This document shows positions 1 through 5,535 of a stretch of 10,261 bases of DNA, piece by piece. A program made the position numbers and the translations under genes. Each line of letters begins with the position of its first letter. The stretch's first letter is position 1. Source of the DNA: an uncultured Bacilli bacterium. GTDB taxonomy: Bacteria > Bacillota_I > Bacilli_A > RF39 > UBA660. The DNA lies in assembly GCA_934101345.1 (NCBI GenBank), contig CAKOQV010000038.1:1-10261 (forward strand), in the 5' to 3' direction. The notes under the pieces are model-generated. The model worked only from the letters and a program-made list of their open reading frames with translations, was not told the DNA's origin and did no database searches.

Positions 1-654
1 TCTAGCCTCATCTATTAAGATAGAGTCAACTTCATCGACAATACAATAGTTAAGAGGTCTTTGTACTCTATTTTCTCTTTTTACAACCATGTTATCTCTT
101 AAATAGTCAAAACCAAGTTCATTATTAGTACTATATAAAATATCACAGTTATAAGCATCTTGTTTTTCTTTAAAAGATAACTCTCTTAAGTTAAGTCCTA
201 CAGTAAGACCTAAGAATCTAAATATACTACCCATCCATTCAGAGTCTCTGGTAGATAAAAATTCGTTAACTGTAACGATATGAACACCTTTGCCTGTTAA
301 AGCATTTAAATAAGCAGGAAGTACACAAGTAAGGGTTTTACCTTCACCAGTTTTCATTTCAGCAATATTACCATAATGAATAGCAAGACCACCAAGTAGT
401 TGGCAGTAGAATGGTTTCATACCAACACATCTATAAGCAGCTTCTCTTGCAACAGCAAAAGCTTCCACTAGAATATCTTCTAGTGTTTCTCCATCTTCTA
501 GTCTCTTTTTAAACTTATCAGTATAACTAGCAAGTTTCTTATCAGATAATTTACTCATTTCTTCATCAAGAGCATCTATTTGGTCTGCTAGTTTACTAAA
601 TCTATATAATTCTTTATATTCATTATCAAACATCTTTTTAAGTATCTTAAACAT
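1..654 (-). CDS. secA: Protein translocase subunit SecA, N-terminal part (cut by window edge)
   Basis: SecA is the ATPase that pushes unfolded preproteins through the SecYEG channel at the cytoplasmic membrane. The 218 codons present cover the N-terminal part of the first nucleotide-binding domain. Visible motifs are the Walker A segment MKTGEGKT (about residues 101-108), TVNEFLSTRDSEWMG, STNNELGFDYLRDNM, and the DEAD-box-like VDEVDSILIDEAR that ends at the window edge. The rest of the gene (some 550-600 codons in the family) lies beyond position 1. The ATG at 654 is preceded by a good AGGAGAT ribosome binding site, and the protein begins MFKILKKMFD, as SecA proteins do. The gene lies downstream of hpf on the same strand, the classic Firmicutes hpf-secA order, but a terminator and about 290 bases of hairpin-rich spacer separate them, so it is probably transcribed on its own. 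The family match is certain. Confidence 0.97.
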   Translation of the reverse strand, partial: MFKILKKMFDNEYKELYRFSKLADQIDALDEEMSKLSDKKLASYTDKFKKRLEDGETLEDILVEAFAVAREAAYRCVGMKPFYCQLLGGLAIHYGNIAEMKTGEGKTLTCVLPAYLNALTGKGVHIVTVNEFLSTRDSEWMGSIFRFLGLTVGLNLRELSFKEKQDAYNCDILYSTNNELGFDYLRDNMVVKRENRVQRPLNYCIVDEVDSILIDEAR

Positions 655-730
655 CAAATCATCTCCTAGATAATATTTTACTATATTTTGATTAAAAAAA
701 CTAGTAAATATTTAATATTTACCTTATTTT

Positions 731-759
731 ATTATAGTTTCACCTCGTGCTTGTAATCA
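731..759 (-). promoter_or_regulatory. Candidate secA promoter
   Basis: On the minus strand a perfect -10 hexamer TATAAT lies at 731-736. The hexamer 17 bases upstream is only TGATTA (754-759), a poor -35. It would give a leader of about 70 bases before secA. A second weak candidate closer to the gene pairs TATAGT with TTTACT at 17-base spacing. Which one is used cannot be decided from sequence. Confidence 0.3.
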
Positions 760-766
760 CTCAGTG

Positions 767-794
767 TTTTTTGAAGCCTAAGGTCTTCAAAAAA
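767..794. repeat. Conserved-loop hairpin, copy 1 (loop CCTAAGGT)
   Basis: This is a perfect 10-bp inverted repeat, arms TTTTTTGAAG and CTTCAAAAAA, around the 8-base loop CCTAAGGT (777-784). The loop and its AAG/CTT closing pairs recur in other intergenic regions here, while the outer stem is unique to this copy. It lies between secA and hpf, one base from copy 2. It has no T-tract of its own on the plus side, so a terminator role alone does not explain the conserved loop. Confidence 0.85.
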
Positions 795-795
795 G

Positions 796-823
796 AGTTT
801 TAAAGCCATAAGTCTTTAAAACT
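796..823. repeat. Conserved-loop hairpin, copy 2 (loop CCATAAGT)
   Basis: This is a perfect 10-bp inverted repeat, arms AGTTTTAAAG and CTTTAAAACT, around the loop CCATAAGT (806-813). It sits in tandem with copy 1 (loop-to-loop 29 bases) and in the same orientation. Only the loop and the AAG/CTT closure resemble copy 1. Directly after it, 822-831 reads CTTCAATTTT, identical to the right arm of the copy at 9061-9088, which may be a remnant of a third unit. Confidence 0.85.
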
Positions 824-900
824 TCAATTTTATTAACAGTATATGTTGATAGATATGAATATAAAATAAAGCTATTCACAGTGTCTGTAGAAGTGACGCT

Positions 901-936
901 AAAAATTAAAAAAGTATCAACAACAATTGTTGATAC
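901..936 (-). terminator. Rho-independent terminator of hpf
   Basis: Read on the minus strand, a 10-bp stem (GTATCAACAA with TTGTTGATAC) and a 3-base loop start 7 bases after the hpf stop. They are followed by a T-rich run (T6, AA, T5). Strong stem, short loop and T-tract make this a clear intrinsic terminator. Confidence 0.9.
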
Positions 937-943
937 TCAAATA

Positions 944-1471
944 TTATTTAGTTTCTATTAGACCGTAGTCACCGTCTTTTCGTTTATAAAGAACACAAGT
1001 GTTGTTAGTATCCATATCTTTATATACAAAGAATGAATGACCTAATAGTTCCATTTCAAGAATAGCCTCTTCTTCATCCATAGGTTTAGTTTCAATATTT
1101 TTTCTTTTAACTATCTTTTCTTTAGAGGTCTCTTCTTCCTTAACTTCATAATCAAAGTTAAATTCTTTAACACTTTCCTTAGTATTTCTATTTAATCTAG
1201 TTTTATTCTTTCTAATTTGTCTTTCTAACTTATCAGTAACTAAGTCTATCGCAGCATATAAGTCCTCATTTTCTTCTTCACTTCTAAGAACATACTTGCT
1301 CGTAGGAATAGTAACCTCCACTATTTGTGAATTACCCCTAACTCTAGCAAGTACATTAGCGTTAATATCATCGTCCTTAAAATACTTTTCTAATCTACTT
1401 AGTTTATTTTCTGTATAATCCTTTATGGCATCTGTAATTACCATTTTATCTCCACGAATATTATATTTCAT
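944..1471 (-). CDS. hpf: Ribosome hibernation promoting factor, long form
   Basis: HPF binds the 30S decoding region in stationary phase, and its long form drives dimerisation of 70S ribosomes into inactive 100S particles. The 175 residues show the N-terminal RaiA/S30AE-type domain (about 1-100, starting MKYNIRGDKMVITDAIKDY) and a charged linker. The C-terminal dimerisation domain (about 128-175) has the typical KPMDEEEAILEMELLGHSFF and a YKRKDGDYGLIE ending. This two-domain layout and length fit the long HPF of Firmicutes. The ATG at 1471 has an AAAGGA ribosome binding site. The gene has its own extended -10 promoter and terminator and lies just upstream of secA on the same strand, as in Bacillus. 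Family assignment is firm; 100S formation is inferred from the family. Confidence 0.96.
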   Translation of the reverse strand: MKYNIRGDKMVITDAIKDYTENKLSRLEKYFKDDDINANVLARVRGNSQIVEVTIPTSKYVLRSEEENEDLYAAIDLVTDKLERQIRKNKTRLNRNTKESVKEFNFDYEVKEEETSKEKIVKRKNIETKPMDEEEAILEMELLGHSFFVYKDMDTNNTCVLYKRKDGDYGLIETK

Positions 1472-1498
1472 TTAAATCAATCCTTTCTATACAACATA

Positions 1499-1507
1499 AG
1501 TATAACA
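1499..1507 (-). promoter_or_regulatory. hpf promoter, extended -10
   Basis: The minus strand reads TGTTATACT, a TGn extended -10. The -35 at 17-base spacing is weak (TTTAAT). The predicted start lies near 1492, giving a leader of about 20 bases. A 7-bp dyad (AAATCTA/TAGATTT, 1507-1534) covers the spacer and -35 region. It could be an operator or part of the end of the upstream gene. Confidence 0.65.
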
Positions 1508-1558
1508 AATCTAAATTAAAAATTAAATAGATTTATGTAAATAACATAATTTAACATA

Positions 1559-2473
1559 TTAGTCCCATAAATTATCATTATATTCATGATTATCTACAAG
1601 ATTTTGAATAGCCTTCTTTACTCCAGGAGTATCTTCTTTATAAGTAACACCATACCAGTTAGCACTAGTAGGAATAACCTTAGTACTAGCCTTATTATTC
1701 TTAATTAAATTACTAAGAACATCAGGAATTAAATACTCTGCGGTAAGTAAGTTATCTTTATTATTATCAAAGAACTTAGGGAAACCATCTTCTATATAAT
1801 TAAATATACTAGGAGTAAATAATAGAAAATTCATACTGACAGTATCATCATCTTTAACAGTAAATGCTTTACTTCCATCTAGTGGACTAGCAATTATTTC
1901 ATTATTAACTCTCTCTACTTTACTTTCAGTTAAATTAGTAAGATATCCATTATTATCTACATTACATACTCCTCTTTTAACAGAGCCATTTTCTGTAAGA
2001 GTATTAGCAACTTTATATCCTATCATTCCATATTCACTCGAAGACTCATCTACCTTACTTAAATAATCATAAGCTTTAATAAAAGCATCTCTTCCATAGA
2101 AGTCATCTGAGTTAATCATTGCAAAGTTTTCATGAATCTTTTCCTTACAGCAAAGTACCGCATGAGCAGTACCAAGAGGTTTAACTCTATCACTAGGAAG
2201 AGTGTATCCTAAAGGTAGATTATTAAGTTCTTGAAAAGCATATTCAGTTTTAATATATGGTTCTACTCTAGCTCCTATTGTCTCCTTAAATAAATCATAG
2301 TTTTCCCTTTTTATTAAAAATACAATTTTATTAAATCCAGCCTTAATAGCATCATATACAGAATAGTCTATAATAAATTCCCCGTTAGGACCCATAGGTT
2401 CAATTTGTTTAAGTCCTCCAAAACGACTACCCATACCTGCTGCTAAAATAACAAGTGTAATATCTTTTTTCAA
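1559..2473 (-). CDS. Sugar-phosphate nucleotidyltransferase family protein
   Basis: This is a cytoplasmic nucleotidyltransferase of the GT-A-like NTP_transferase fold. It transfers a nucleotide from an NTP to a phosphorylated substrate, typically a sugar phosphate. The sequence shows the nucleotide-binding signature LAAGMGSRFGGLKQ (residues 10-23), a KPLGTAHAVL segment (98-107), and the metal-binding INSDDFYG (120-127). At 304 residues it is a full-length single-domain enzyme. The start is TTG at 2473: an AAAGGA site lies 8 bases upstream, and the nearby ATG is out of frame and meets a stop after three codons. The gene follows the nuclease by 14 bases on the same strand, so the two are probably cotranscribed. 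No sugar-modifying or phosphotransferase gene adjoins it to reveal the substrate. NDP-hexose or alcohol-phosphate substrates are both possible. The fold is certain; the substrate is unknown. Confidence 0.88.
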   Translation of the reverse strand: MKKDITLVILAAGMGSRFGGLKQIEPMGPNGEFIIDYSVYDAIKAGFNKIVFLIKRENYDLFKETIGARVEPYIKTEYAFQELNNLPLGYTLPSDRVKPLGTAHAVLCCKEKIHENFAMINSDDFYGRDAFIKAYDYLSKVDESSSEYGMIGYKVANTLTENGSVKRGVCNVDNNGYLTNLTESKVERVNNEIIASPLDGSKAFTVKDDDTVSMNFLLFTPSIFNYIEDGFPKFFDNNKDNLLTAEYLIPDVLSNLIKNNKASTKVIPTSANWYGVTYKEDTPGVKKAIQNLVDNHEYNDNLWD

Positions 2474-2487
2474 ATTAACATTCCTTT

Positions 2488-3162
2488 CTATTTAGTATAT
2501 TTTTTTATTTTTCTTTTAATTTTCTTAATAGTGGGTCCTAAAACAATTCCAATAATTACTACTCCTATAACTATAATAATATCACTAGTGGACATATTCT
2601 TTAAATCAATATAACTATCACTATTATCAGTAGTATTATCATCATTCTTAGAACTACTATTTGAATCAAACTCCTTTCTTGCTTCTTCATTCCATATACC
2701 TATTTTAGAGGCTTCTGCTACTGCTTGGTGATCCTTTAGAGTATTAGTATACTTATAATCACCATACAAATAAGCAACCTCTGCATAGCCATTCTTAACA
2801 AGTTCATCTTGAAGTAAAGTATCATCTACCCATACCCAAGCTAAAACTCTATTATATTTATCTTTTTTATCACTATTTTTATCATATTCAAGTTCTATTT
2901 TCTTTGCATTAGTAACTAAATTACAAGTATAATTGCTTGCTTCTTTACCATAGTATTCAACCCCTTTAGTGGGATGAACAGACTCTGGAGTATCTATTGC
3001 TAGCATTCTAACTATGTTTATTTCACCATCTATGGTTACTTTAATAGTATCTCCATCAACGCATTTAGAAAAAGTTACCTTTTCTTTACTGCTTGCATTA
3101 GCAGAACCAATAAAGAATATAAACATGAATATAATAAATAGTATTTTTTTACTACTTCTCAT
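2488..3162 (-). CDS. Membrane-anchored thermonuclease (SNase family)
   Basis: This is a calcium-dependent nuclease of the staphylococcal nuclease family, which cuts DNA and RNA outside the cell. The order is an N-terminal signal peptide (residues 1-23, cleavage likely after ANA), the SNase domain (about 27-165), a low-complexity Ser/Asn/Asp linker (about 166-190), a C-terminal hydrophobic helix (about 194-212) and a lysine-rich tail. Catalytic residues are intact: D38, R52, D57, T58, E60 and R105 match D21, R35, D40, T41, E43 and R87 of the S. aureus enzyme. The C-terminal helix should hold the enzyme on the outer membrane face, a layout seen in other surface nucleases. The ATG at 3162 has no usable ribosome binding site and sits 6 bases after a strong -10, so the mRNA is probably leaderless. 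It is the first gene of a unit with the nucleotidyltransferase. A role in using or clearing environmental nucleic acid is inferred. Confidence 0.93.
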   Translation of the reverse strand: MRSSKKILFIIFMFIFFIGSANASSKEKVTFSKCVDGDTIKVTIDGEINIVRMLAIDTPESVHPTKGVEYYGKEASNYTCNLVTNAKKIELEYDKNSDKKDKYNRVLAWVWVDDTLLQDELVKNGYAEVAYLYGDYKYTNTLKDHQAVAEASKIGIWNEEARKEFDSNSSSKNDDNTTDNSDSYIDLKNMSTSDIIIVIGVVIIGIVLGPTIKKIKRKIKKYTK

Positions 3163-3168
3163 ACCTAA

Positions 3169-3197
3169 ATTATAGCAGATAAATTTAAAAAAGTTAA
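3169..3197 (-). promoter_or_regulatory. Nuclease promoter with predicted leaderless start
   Basis: On the minus strand the extended -10 TGCTATAAT (3169-3177) is perfect. TTAACT (3192-3197) lies 17 bases upstream as a 4-of-6 match to the -35 consensus. Only 6 bases separate the -10 from the nuclease ATG, so transcription should begin at or within a base or two of the start codon. Confidence 0.75.
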
Positions 3198-3268
3198 CCT
3201 TATGAATAAAAATATACTAAATTTTACATAATAATGTTAGAATATTCGCAGATATTCATACAATAAAT

Positions 3269-3296
3269 GGACTAAGAAATTAACTTAGTTCTTTTT
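3269..3296 (+). terminator. Terminator-like hairpin, possibly of a small transcript
   Basis: GGACTAAG (3269-3276) pairs with CTTAGTTC (3284-3291) over 8 positions, one a G-T pair, with a 7-base AT loop and then TTTTT. No plus-strand gene lies upstream. The only candidate promoter is the extended -10 TGTTAGAAT at 3235-3243 with a poor -35, which would give an RNA of about 45-50 bases. Confidence 0.4.
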
Positions 3297-3303
3297 ATGT
3301 TAT

Positions 3304-3331
3304 GCACTTCCAGCCTAAGGTCTTCCAGTGT
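3304..3331. repeat. Conserved-loop hairpin, copy 3 (loop CCTAAGGT, interrupted stem)
   Basis: The loop CCTAAGGT (3314-3321) is identical to those at 777-784 and 9043-9050 and again is closed by AG/CT. The outer stem pairs CACT with AGTG plus a G-T pair. The three bases between (TCC on both sides) do not pair, so the flanks read CTTCCAG directly repeated on both sides of the loop. The orientation is the same as in all other copies. Confidence 0.75.
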
Positions 3332-3332
3332 T

Positions 3333-3365
3333 ATTGTTACACTTATACTTAATAAGTGTAACAAT
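3333..3365. repeat. Perfect 14-bp inverted repeat
   Basis: ATTGTTACACTTAT (3333-3346) is the exact complement of 3352-3365, with a 5-base loop ACTTA. It begins one base after the conserved-loop hairpin. It has no T-tract on either side, so it is not an obvious terminator. It could be an operator for the divergent genes, a cruciform or an RNA stem. Confidence 0.75.
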
Positions 3366-3446
3366 GATATACCAGTGTATCTATCATATATAAGCCACTA
3401 ATATATACTAAAATTAGATAAAGTAATAGTAAAATAATTTAAAAAA

Positions 3447-3466
3447 TGTTATACTTAGTATGGAGG
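3447..3466 (+). promoter_or_regulatory. hit promoter and ribosome binding site
   Basis: The extended -10 TGTTATACT (3447-3455) has no good -35. The predicted start near 3462 coincides with the ribosome binding site GGAGG (3462-3466), so the leader is only about 12 bases long. Confidence 0.65.
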
Positions 3467-3473
3467 TAATAAC

Positions 3474-3830
3474 ATGGATGTATTTTGCAAAATAATAAAT
3501 AATGAAATACCATCATATACAATATATGAAGATGAGATAGTTAAAGTATTCTTAGATGTAAATCCTAATCATATAGGACATACTCTTATAGTACCAAAGA
3601 AACATTATCAAGATTTTTTTGATATAGATGAAGAAGCACTACATCATATACTAAAGGTAGCCAAAGAAATTGCTGCACTTCTTAAAGAAAGATTAAACTA
3701 TGATGGTATATCACTTTGTGAAAATAATGGCTTAGGTCAAGAAGTAAAACATTTTCATTTACACCTAATACCAAAATATAATAATGAAGAAAAATTATCA
3801 CTTGAAGAAGTATATAATAAGTTAAAGTAG
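3474..3830 (+). CDS. hit: HIT family nucleotide-binding hydrolase
   Basis: Small cytoplasmic histidine-triad proteins of this branch hydrolyse nucleoside phosphoramidates and related adenylated compounds. The 118-residue protein has the typical start (MDVFCKIINNEIPS), the nucleotide-binding NPNHIGHTLIVPKKHY region (30-45), and the catalytic triad HFHLHLIP at 93-100, with H95 as the expected nucleophile. NNGLGQEVKH leads into it as in HINT-type proteins. It is somewhat short, ending about 18 residues after the triad, but the catalytic core is complete. The ATG at 3474 has a strong GGAGG 7 bases upstream. The stop codon lies inside the stem of its own terminator. The gene is monocistronic; a PrsA-like gene lies nearby, as hit and prsA do in Bacillus subtilis. 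The physiological substrate is unknown. Confidence 0.95.
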   Translation: MDVFCKIINNEIPSYTIYEDEIVKVFLDVNPNHIGHTLIVPKKHYQDFFDIDEEALHHILKVAKEIAALLKERLNYDGISLCENNGLGQEVKHFHLHLIPKYNNEEKLSLEEVYNKLK

Positions 3831-3849
3831 GTTTTAGCCTACTTTTTAT
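3825..3849 (+). terminator. Rho-independent terminator of hit
   Basis: AAGTAGG (3825-3831) pairs with CCTACTT (3838-3844) around a 6-base loop, and the T run follows. The hit stop codon TAG is part of the left arm. Confidence 0.85.
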
Positions 3850-3850
3850 A

Positions 3851-3877
3851 AAGAAAAAAACTATCCAAAGATAGTTT
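3851..3877 (-). terminator. Rho-independent terminator of the two tiny membrane-protein genes
   Basis: On the minus strand an 8-bp perfect stem (AAACTATC/GATAGTTT, 3858-3877) with a 4-base loop runs into seven T then CTT. It starts 17 bases after the stop at 3895 and supports real minus-strand transcription of the two small genes. Confidence 0.85.
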
Positions 3878-3894
3878 CTCTAAACTAAGATATT

Positions 3895-3996
3895 TTAATA
3901 AAAGAAAGCAGAACCTAGTATAATAGCAAGTAGAATATATAAAACAATAACAATTAAGAAGCCATTATTTCCTTTACATGAACTATTTCCAGACAT
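3895..3996 (-). CDS. YjcZ-type tiny single-helix membrane protein (33 aa)
   Basis: This short gene encodes 33 residues: a polar Gly/Asn/Ser/Cys start (MSGNSSCKGNNG) and then one hydrophobic helix (about 13-32). The layout matches the YjcZ/tiny-TM family of Bacillus, small membrane proteins often annotated as sporulation-associated. The start ATG at 3996 has a consensus AGGAGGTG site 5 bases upstream. The upstream tiny paralogue ends 18 bases before it, so the two form an operon with a shared strong terminator. The paralogue, the ribosome binding sites and the terminator make this a real gene despite its length. The molecular function of the family is not known. A sporulation role is only an inference from relatives, and nothing in this window shows that the organism sporulates. 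Confidence 0.85.
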   Translation of the reverse strand: MSGNSSCKGNNGFLIVIVLYILLAIILGSAFFY

Positions 3997-4014
3997 TTTA
4001 ATGCACCTCCTTTA

Positions 4015-4110
4015 TTATATCCAAGCTCCAAGTATTATTATTAATAAGATAAATAATACTAGTACAATAGCGGCACTAGATCCGCCGCAAGGTGAACCGC
4101 AGTTACTCAT
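4015..4110 (-). CDS. YjcZ-type tiny single-helix membrane protein (31 aa)
   Basis: This 31-residue protein has a Cys/Gly/Ser head (MSNCGSPCGGSSAA) and a single hydrophobic helix (about 14-30, IVLVLFILLIIILGAW). That is the hallmark layout of the YjcZ/tiny-TM family. The ATG at 4110 is preceded by AAGGAGG at 8-base spacing. It is the first gene of a two-gene unit with its shorter-headed paralogue at 3895-3996, probably an old tandem duplication. The CGSPCGG head keeps two cysteines where the paralogue has one. No convincing promoter is visible: a TACTAT at 4137-4142 lacks a -35, and CATACTA at 4179-4185 resembles a forespore -10 but has no matching -35. Function unknown. Confidence 0.87.
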   Translation of the reverse strand: MSNCGSPCGGSSAAIVLVLFILLIIILGAWI

Positions 4111-4251
4111 AATACATTCCTCCTTTTTTTCTATTCATAGTATTTTATGGAAAAACATAAAAAGTGTGCTGGGCTAATTAGTATGAAATCAAATATATAT
4201 TAAAAATAAGTAATTAAAATATGTTATTTTCCCCATATTTCAAAAATCATA

Positions 4252-4280
4252 TTGTAATTTTTCCCTATTTTTGATATTAT
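4252..4280 (+). promoter_or_regulatory. Promoter of the PrsA-like gene
   Basis: TTGTAA (4252-4257) and TATTAT (4275-4280) are spaced by 17 bases. The predicted start is near 4287, downstream of the in-frame region before 4281 and 24 bases before the ATG at 4311. Confidence 0.6.
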
Positions 4281-4310
4281 AATAATGTAACTTTGAAAGG
4301 AGATAACAAA

Positions 4311-5441
4311 ATGGCAAATAAAAAAGAAGTATCAAAAAAAGGTACTAAGAAGAATGCTATAAGTAAAGCAGAAACAAAAAAAGAAAAAAAAGTAGTTAAA
4401 GAGGTAAAAAAAGAGGAAAAGAAAAATACTAATAAGAAAGAATACGATAAACTATTCAAATTCTATGATTTTATAGATAAATATAGATTAGCTATTTATG
4501 GAGTAATTGGAGGAGTACTTGCTACAGTACTAGTAGTAATCTTAATATGGCCAGATAGAATAGCTAAATTAGAGAATGGTTTAGAGCCAGTAGCAAGTAT
4601 AGATGGTTTAACTGTAACTGCAGAAGATTTATATGAAGATATGAAAGAAATCTATTCAGTAAGTAATTTACTAGATATAATAGATAATAAAATACTTGAA
4701 GAAAAATATCCTGAAACAGATGAAATGAATACTGAATTAAATGATCAAGCAGAAAAATATTACAATATGTATAATCAGTACTATGGATATAGTAAAGAAG
4801 AATTCTTAACTAAAAATGGCTTTGGTAGTGAAAGGGCATTTATTGAATACTTAAGACTTCAATATAGAAGAACACAGTATACTGATGATTATATAAAAGA
4901 ACAAATTACTGATAAAGAAATAGAAAAGTACTATGAAGATAAGGTATATGGAGATATCAATACCAAACACATTTTAGTAAAAGTTAGTAGTAGTGCTACT
5001 GATGAAGAAAAGAAAGAAGCCGAAAATTTAGCTAAAGAAATAATTACTAAATTAAATGAAGGAAAATCATTTGATGAAGTAAAAGATGAATATAAGGATA
5101 AAATAACATATGAAGAACTAGGATATAAAGCATATAATGCTAGTCTTGAATCTGCTTATATGGAAGCAATGCAAAAACTAGAAAATAATTCTTATACTAA
5201 AGAGCCAGTTCAAACTTCTTATGGATATCATGTAATATATAGAATAGATCAAAAAGAAAAACCAGCTCTTAAAGATGTAAAAGAAGAAATAATTACTTCA
5301 TTAGTTTCTGAACATAAGTCAGAAGATACTTCAGTCCAATATAAAGCATTAGAAAAAATGCGTGAGGATGCCAAACTTAAGTTTACTGATACAGTATTAG
5401 AAAAGAAGTATGAAACTTATAAATCTCAATATAACAAATAA
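4311..5441 (+). CDS. Membrane-anchored PrsA-like peptidyl-prolyl isomerase (parvulin type)
   Basis: This is a foldase of the PrsA/SurA/PpiC type, expected to help exported proteins fold on the outer face of the membrane. From the ATG at 4311 the 376 residues run as follows: a lysine-rich cytoplasmic tail (1-57), one transmembrane helix (about 60-80), a SurA-N-like helical region (about 94-210), a parvulin domain (about 215-315) and a charged helical C-terminus. The parvulin domain keeps the paired histidines H220 (TKHILV) and H307 (TSYGYHVIYR). Unlike typical PrsA there is no lipobox cysteine; the transmembrane helix replaces the lipid anchor. A TTG codon 18 bases upstream is in frame, but the AAAGGAGAT site at 4296-4304 points to the ATG at 4311. 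The gene ends in its own terminator. The domain assignment is firm; clients are unknown. Confidence 0.9.
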   Translation: MANKKEVSKKGTKKNAISKAETKKEKKVVKEVKKEEKKNTNKKEYDKLFKFYDFIDKYRLAIYGVIGGVLATVLVVILIWPDRIAKLENGLEPVASIDGLTVTAEDLYEDMKEIYSVSNLLDIIDNKILEEKYPETDEMNTELNDQAEKYYNMYNQYYGYSKEEFLTKNGFGSERAFIEYLRLQYRRTQYTDDYIKEQITDKEIEKYYEDKVYGDINTKHILVKVSSSATDEEKKEAENLAKEIITKLNEGKSFDEVKDEYKDKITYEELGYKAYNASLESAYMEAMQKLENNSYTKEPVQTSYGYHVIYRIDQKEKPALKDVKEEIITSLVSEHKSEDTSVQYKALEKMREDAKLKFTDTVLEKKYETYKSQYNK

Positions 5442-5466
5442 AATGGTACATTAAGTATCATTTTTT
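5440..5466 (+). terminator. Rho-independent terminator of the PrsA-like gene
   Basis: ATGGTAC (5443-5449) pairs with GTATCAT (5455-5461) with one G-T pair and a 5-base loop. Flanking A and T runs extend the stem, and the T-tract follows. The 36 bases 5431-5466, including the last two codons and stop of the gene, recur exactly at 6029-6064. Confidence 0.85.
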
Positions 5467-5535
5467 AGTAGTTTACAACATCTAAATAAAGTGTTAAAAT
5501 TAAAATATGATAAATTATAAAAAATGGAGGTAACT

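Larger units (their letters stand above)
3163..3473. other. Divergent intergenic region rich in hairpins
   Basis: This 311-base gene-free stretch separates the minus-strand nuclease from plus-strand hit. It holds the nuclease promoter (3169-3197), a possible small plus-strand transcript (promoter-like TGTTAGAAT at 3235-3243 and a terminator-like hairpin at 3269-3296), one conserved-loop hairpin (3304-3331) and a perfect 14-bp inverted repeat (3333-3365). Two weaker hairpins follow: GATATA/TGTATC at 3366-3381 and TATATA/TATATA at 3387-3407. The hit promoter comes last. No open frame with a ribosome binding site was found. Confidence 0.75.

Noticed and set aside
913..943. hpf and secA as one operon
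   Set aside because: A strong intrinsic terminator follows hpf, and secA has promoter-like sequence of its own after the hairpin pair.
3163..3473. Riboswitch or T-box leader for hit
   Set aside because: The hit promoter lies directly at the ribosome binding site, so the hairpins upstream are not in the hit leader, and no T-box sequence is seen.
4179..4185. CATACTA as a forespore (sigma G-like) -10 for the tiny YjcZ-type genes
   Set aside because: No matching -35 at the required distance, and a 7-base match in AT-rich DNA is weak evidence.
4147..4203. 18-codon plus-strand open frame upstream of the PrsA-like gene
   Set aside because: It has no ribosome binding site, the composition is not protein-like, and it overlaps the control region of the divergent genes.
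4277..4459. Minus-strand open frame opposite the lysine-rich start of the PrsA-like gene
   Set aside because: Its Phe/Ser-rich product is the antisense image of Lys and Glu codons, and there is no ribosome binding site.
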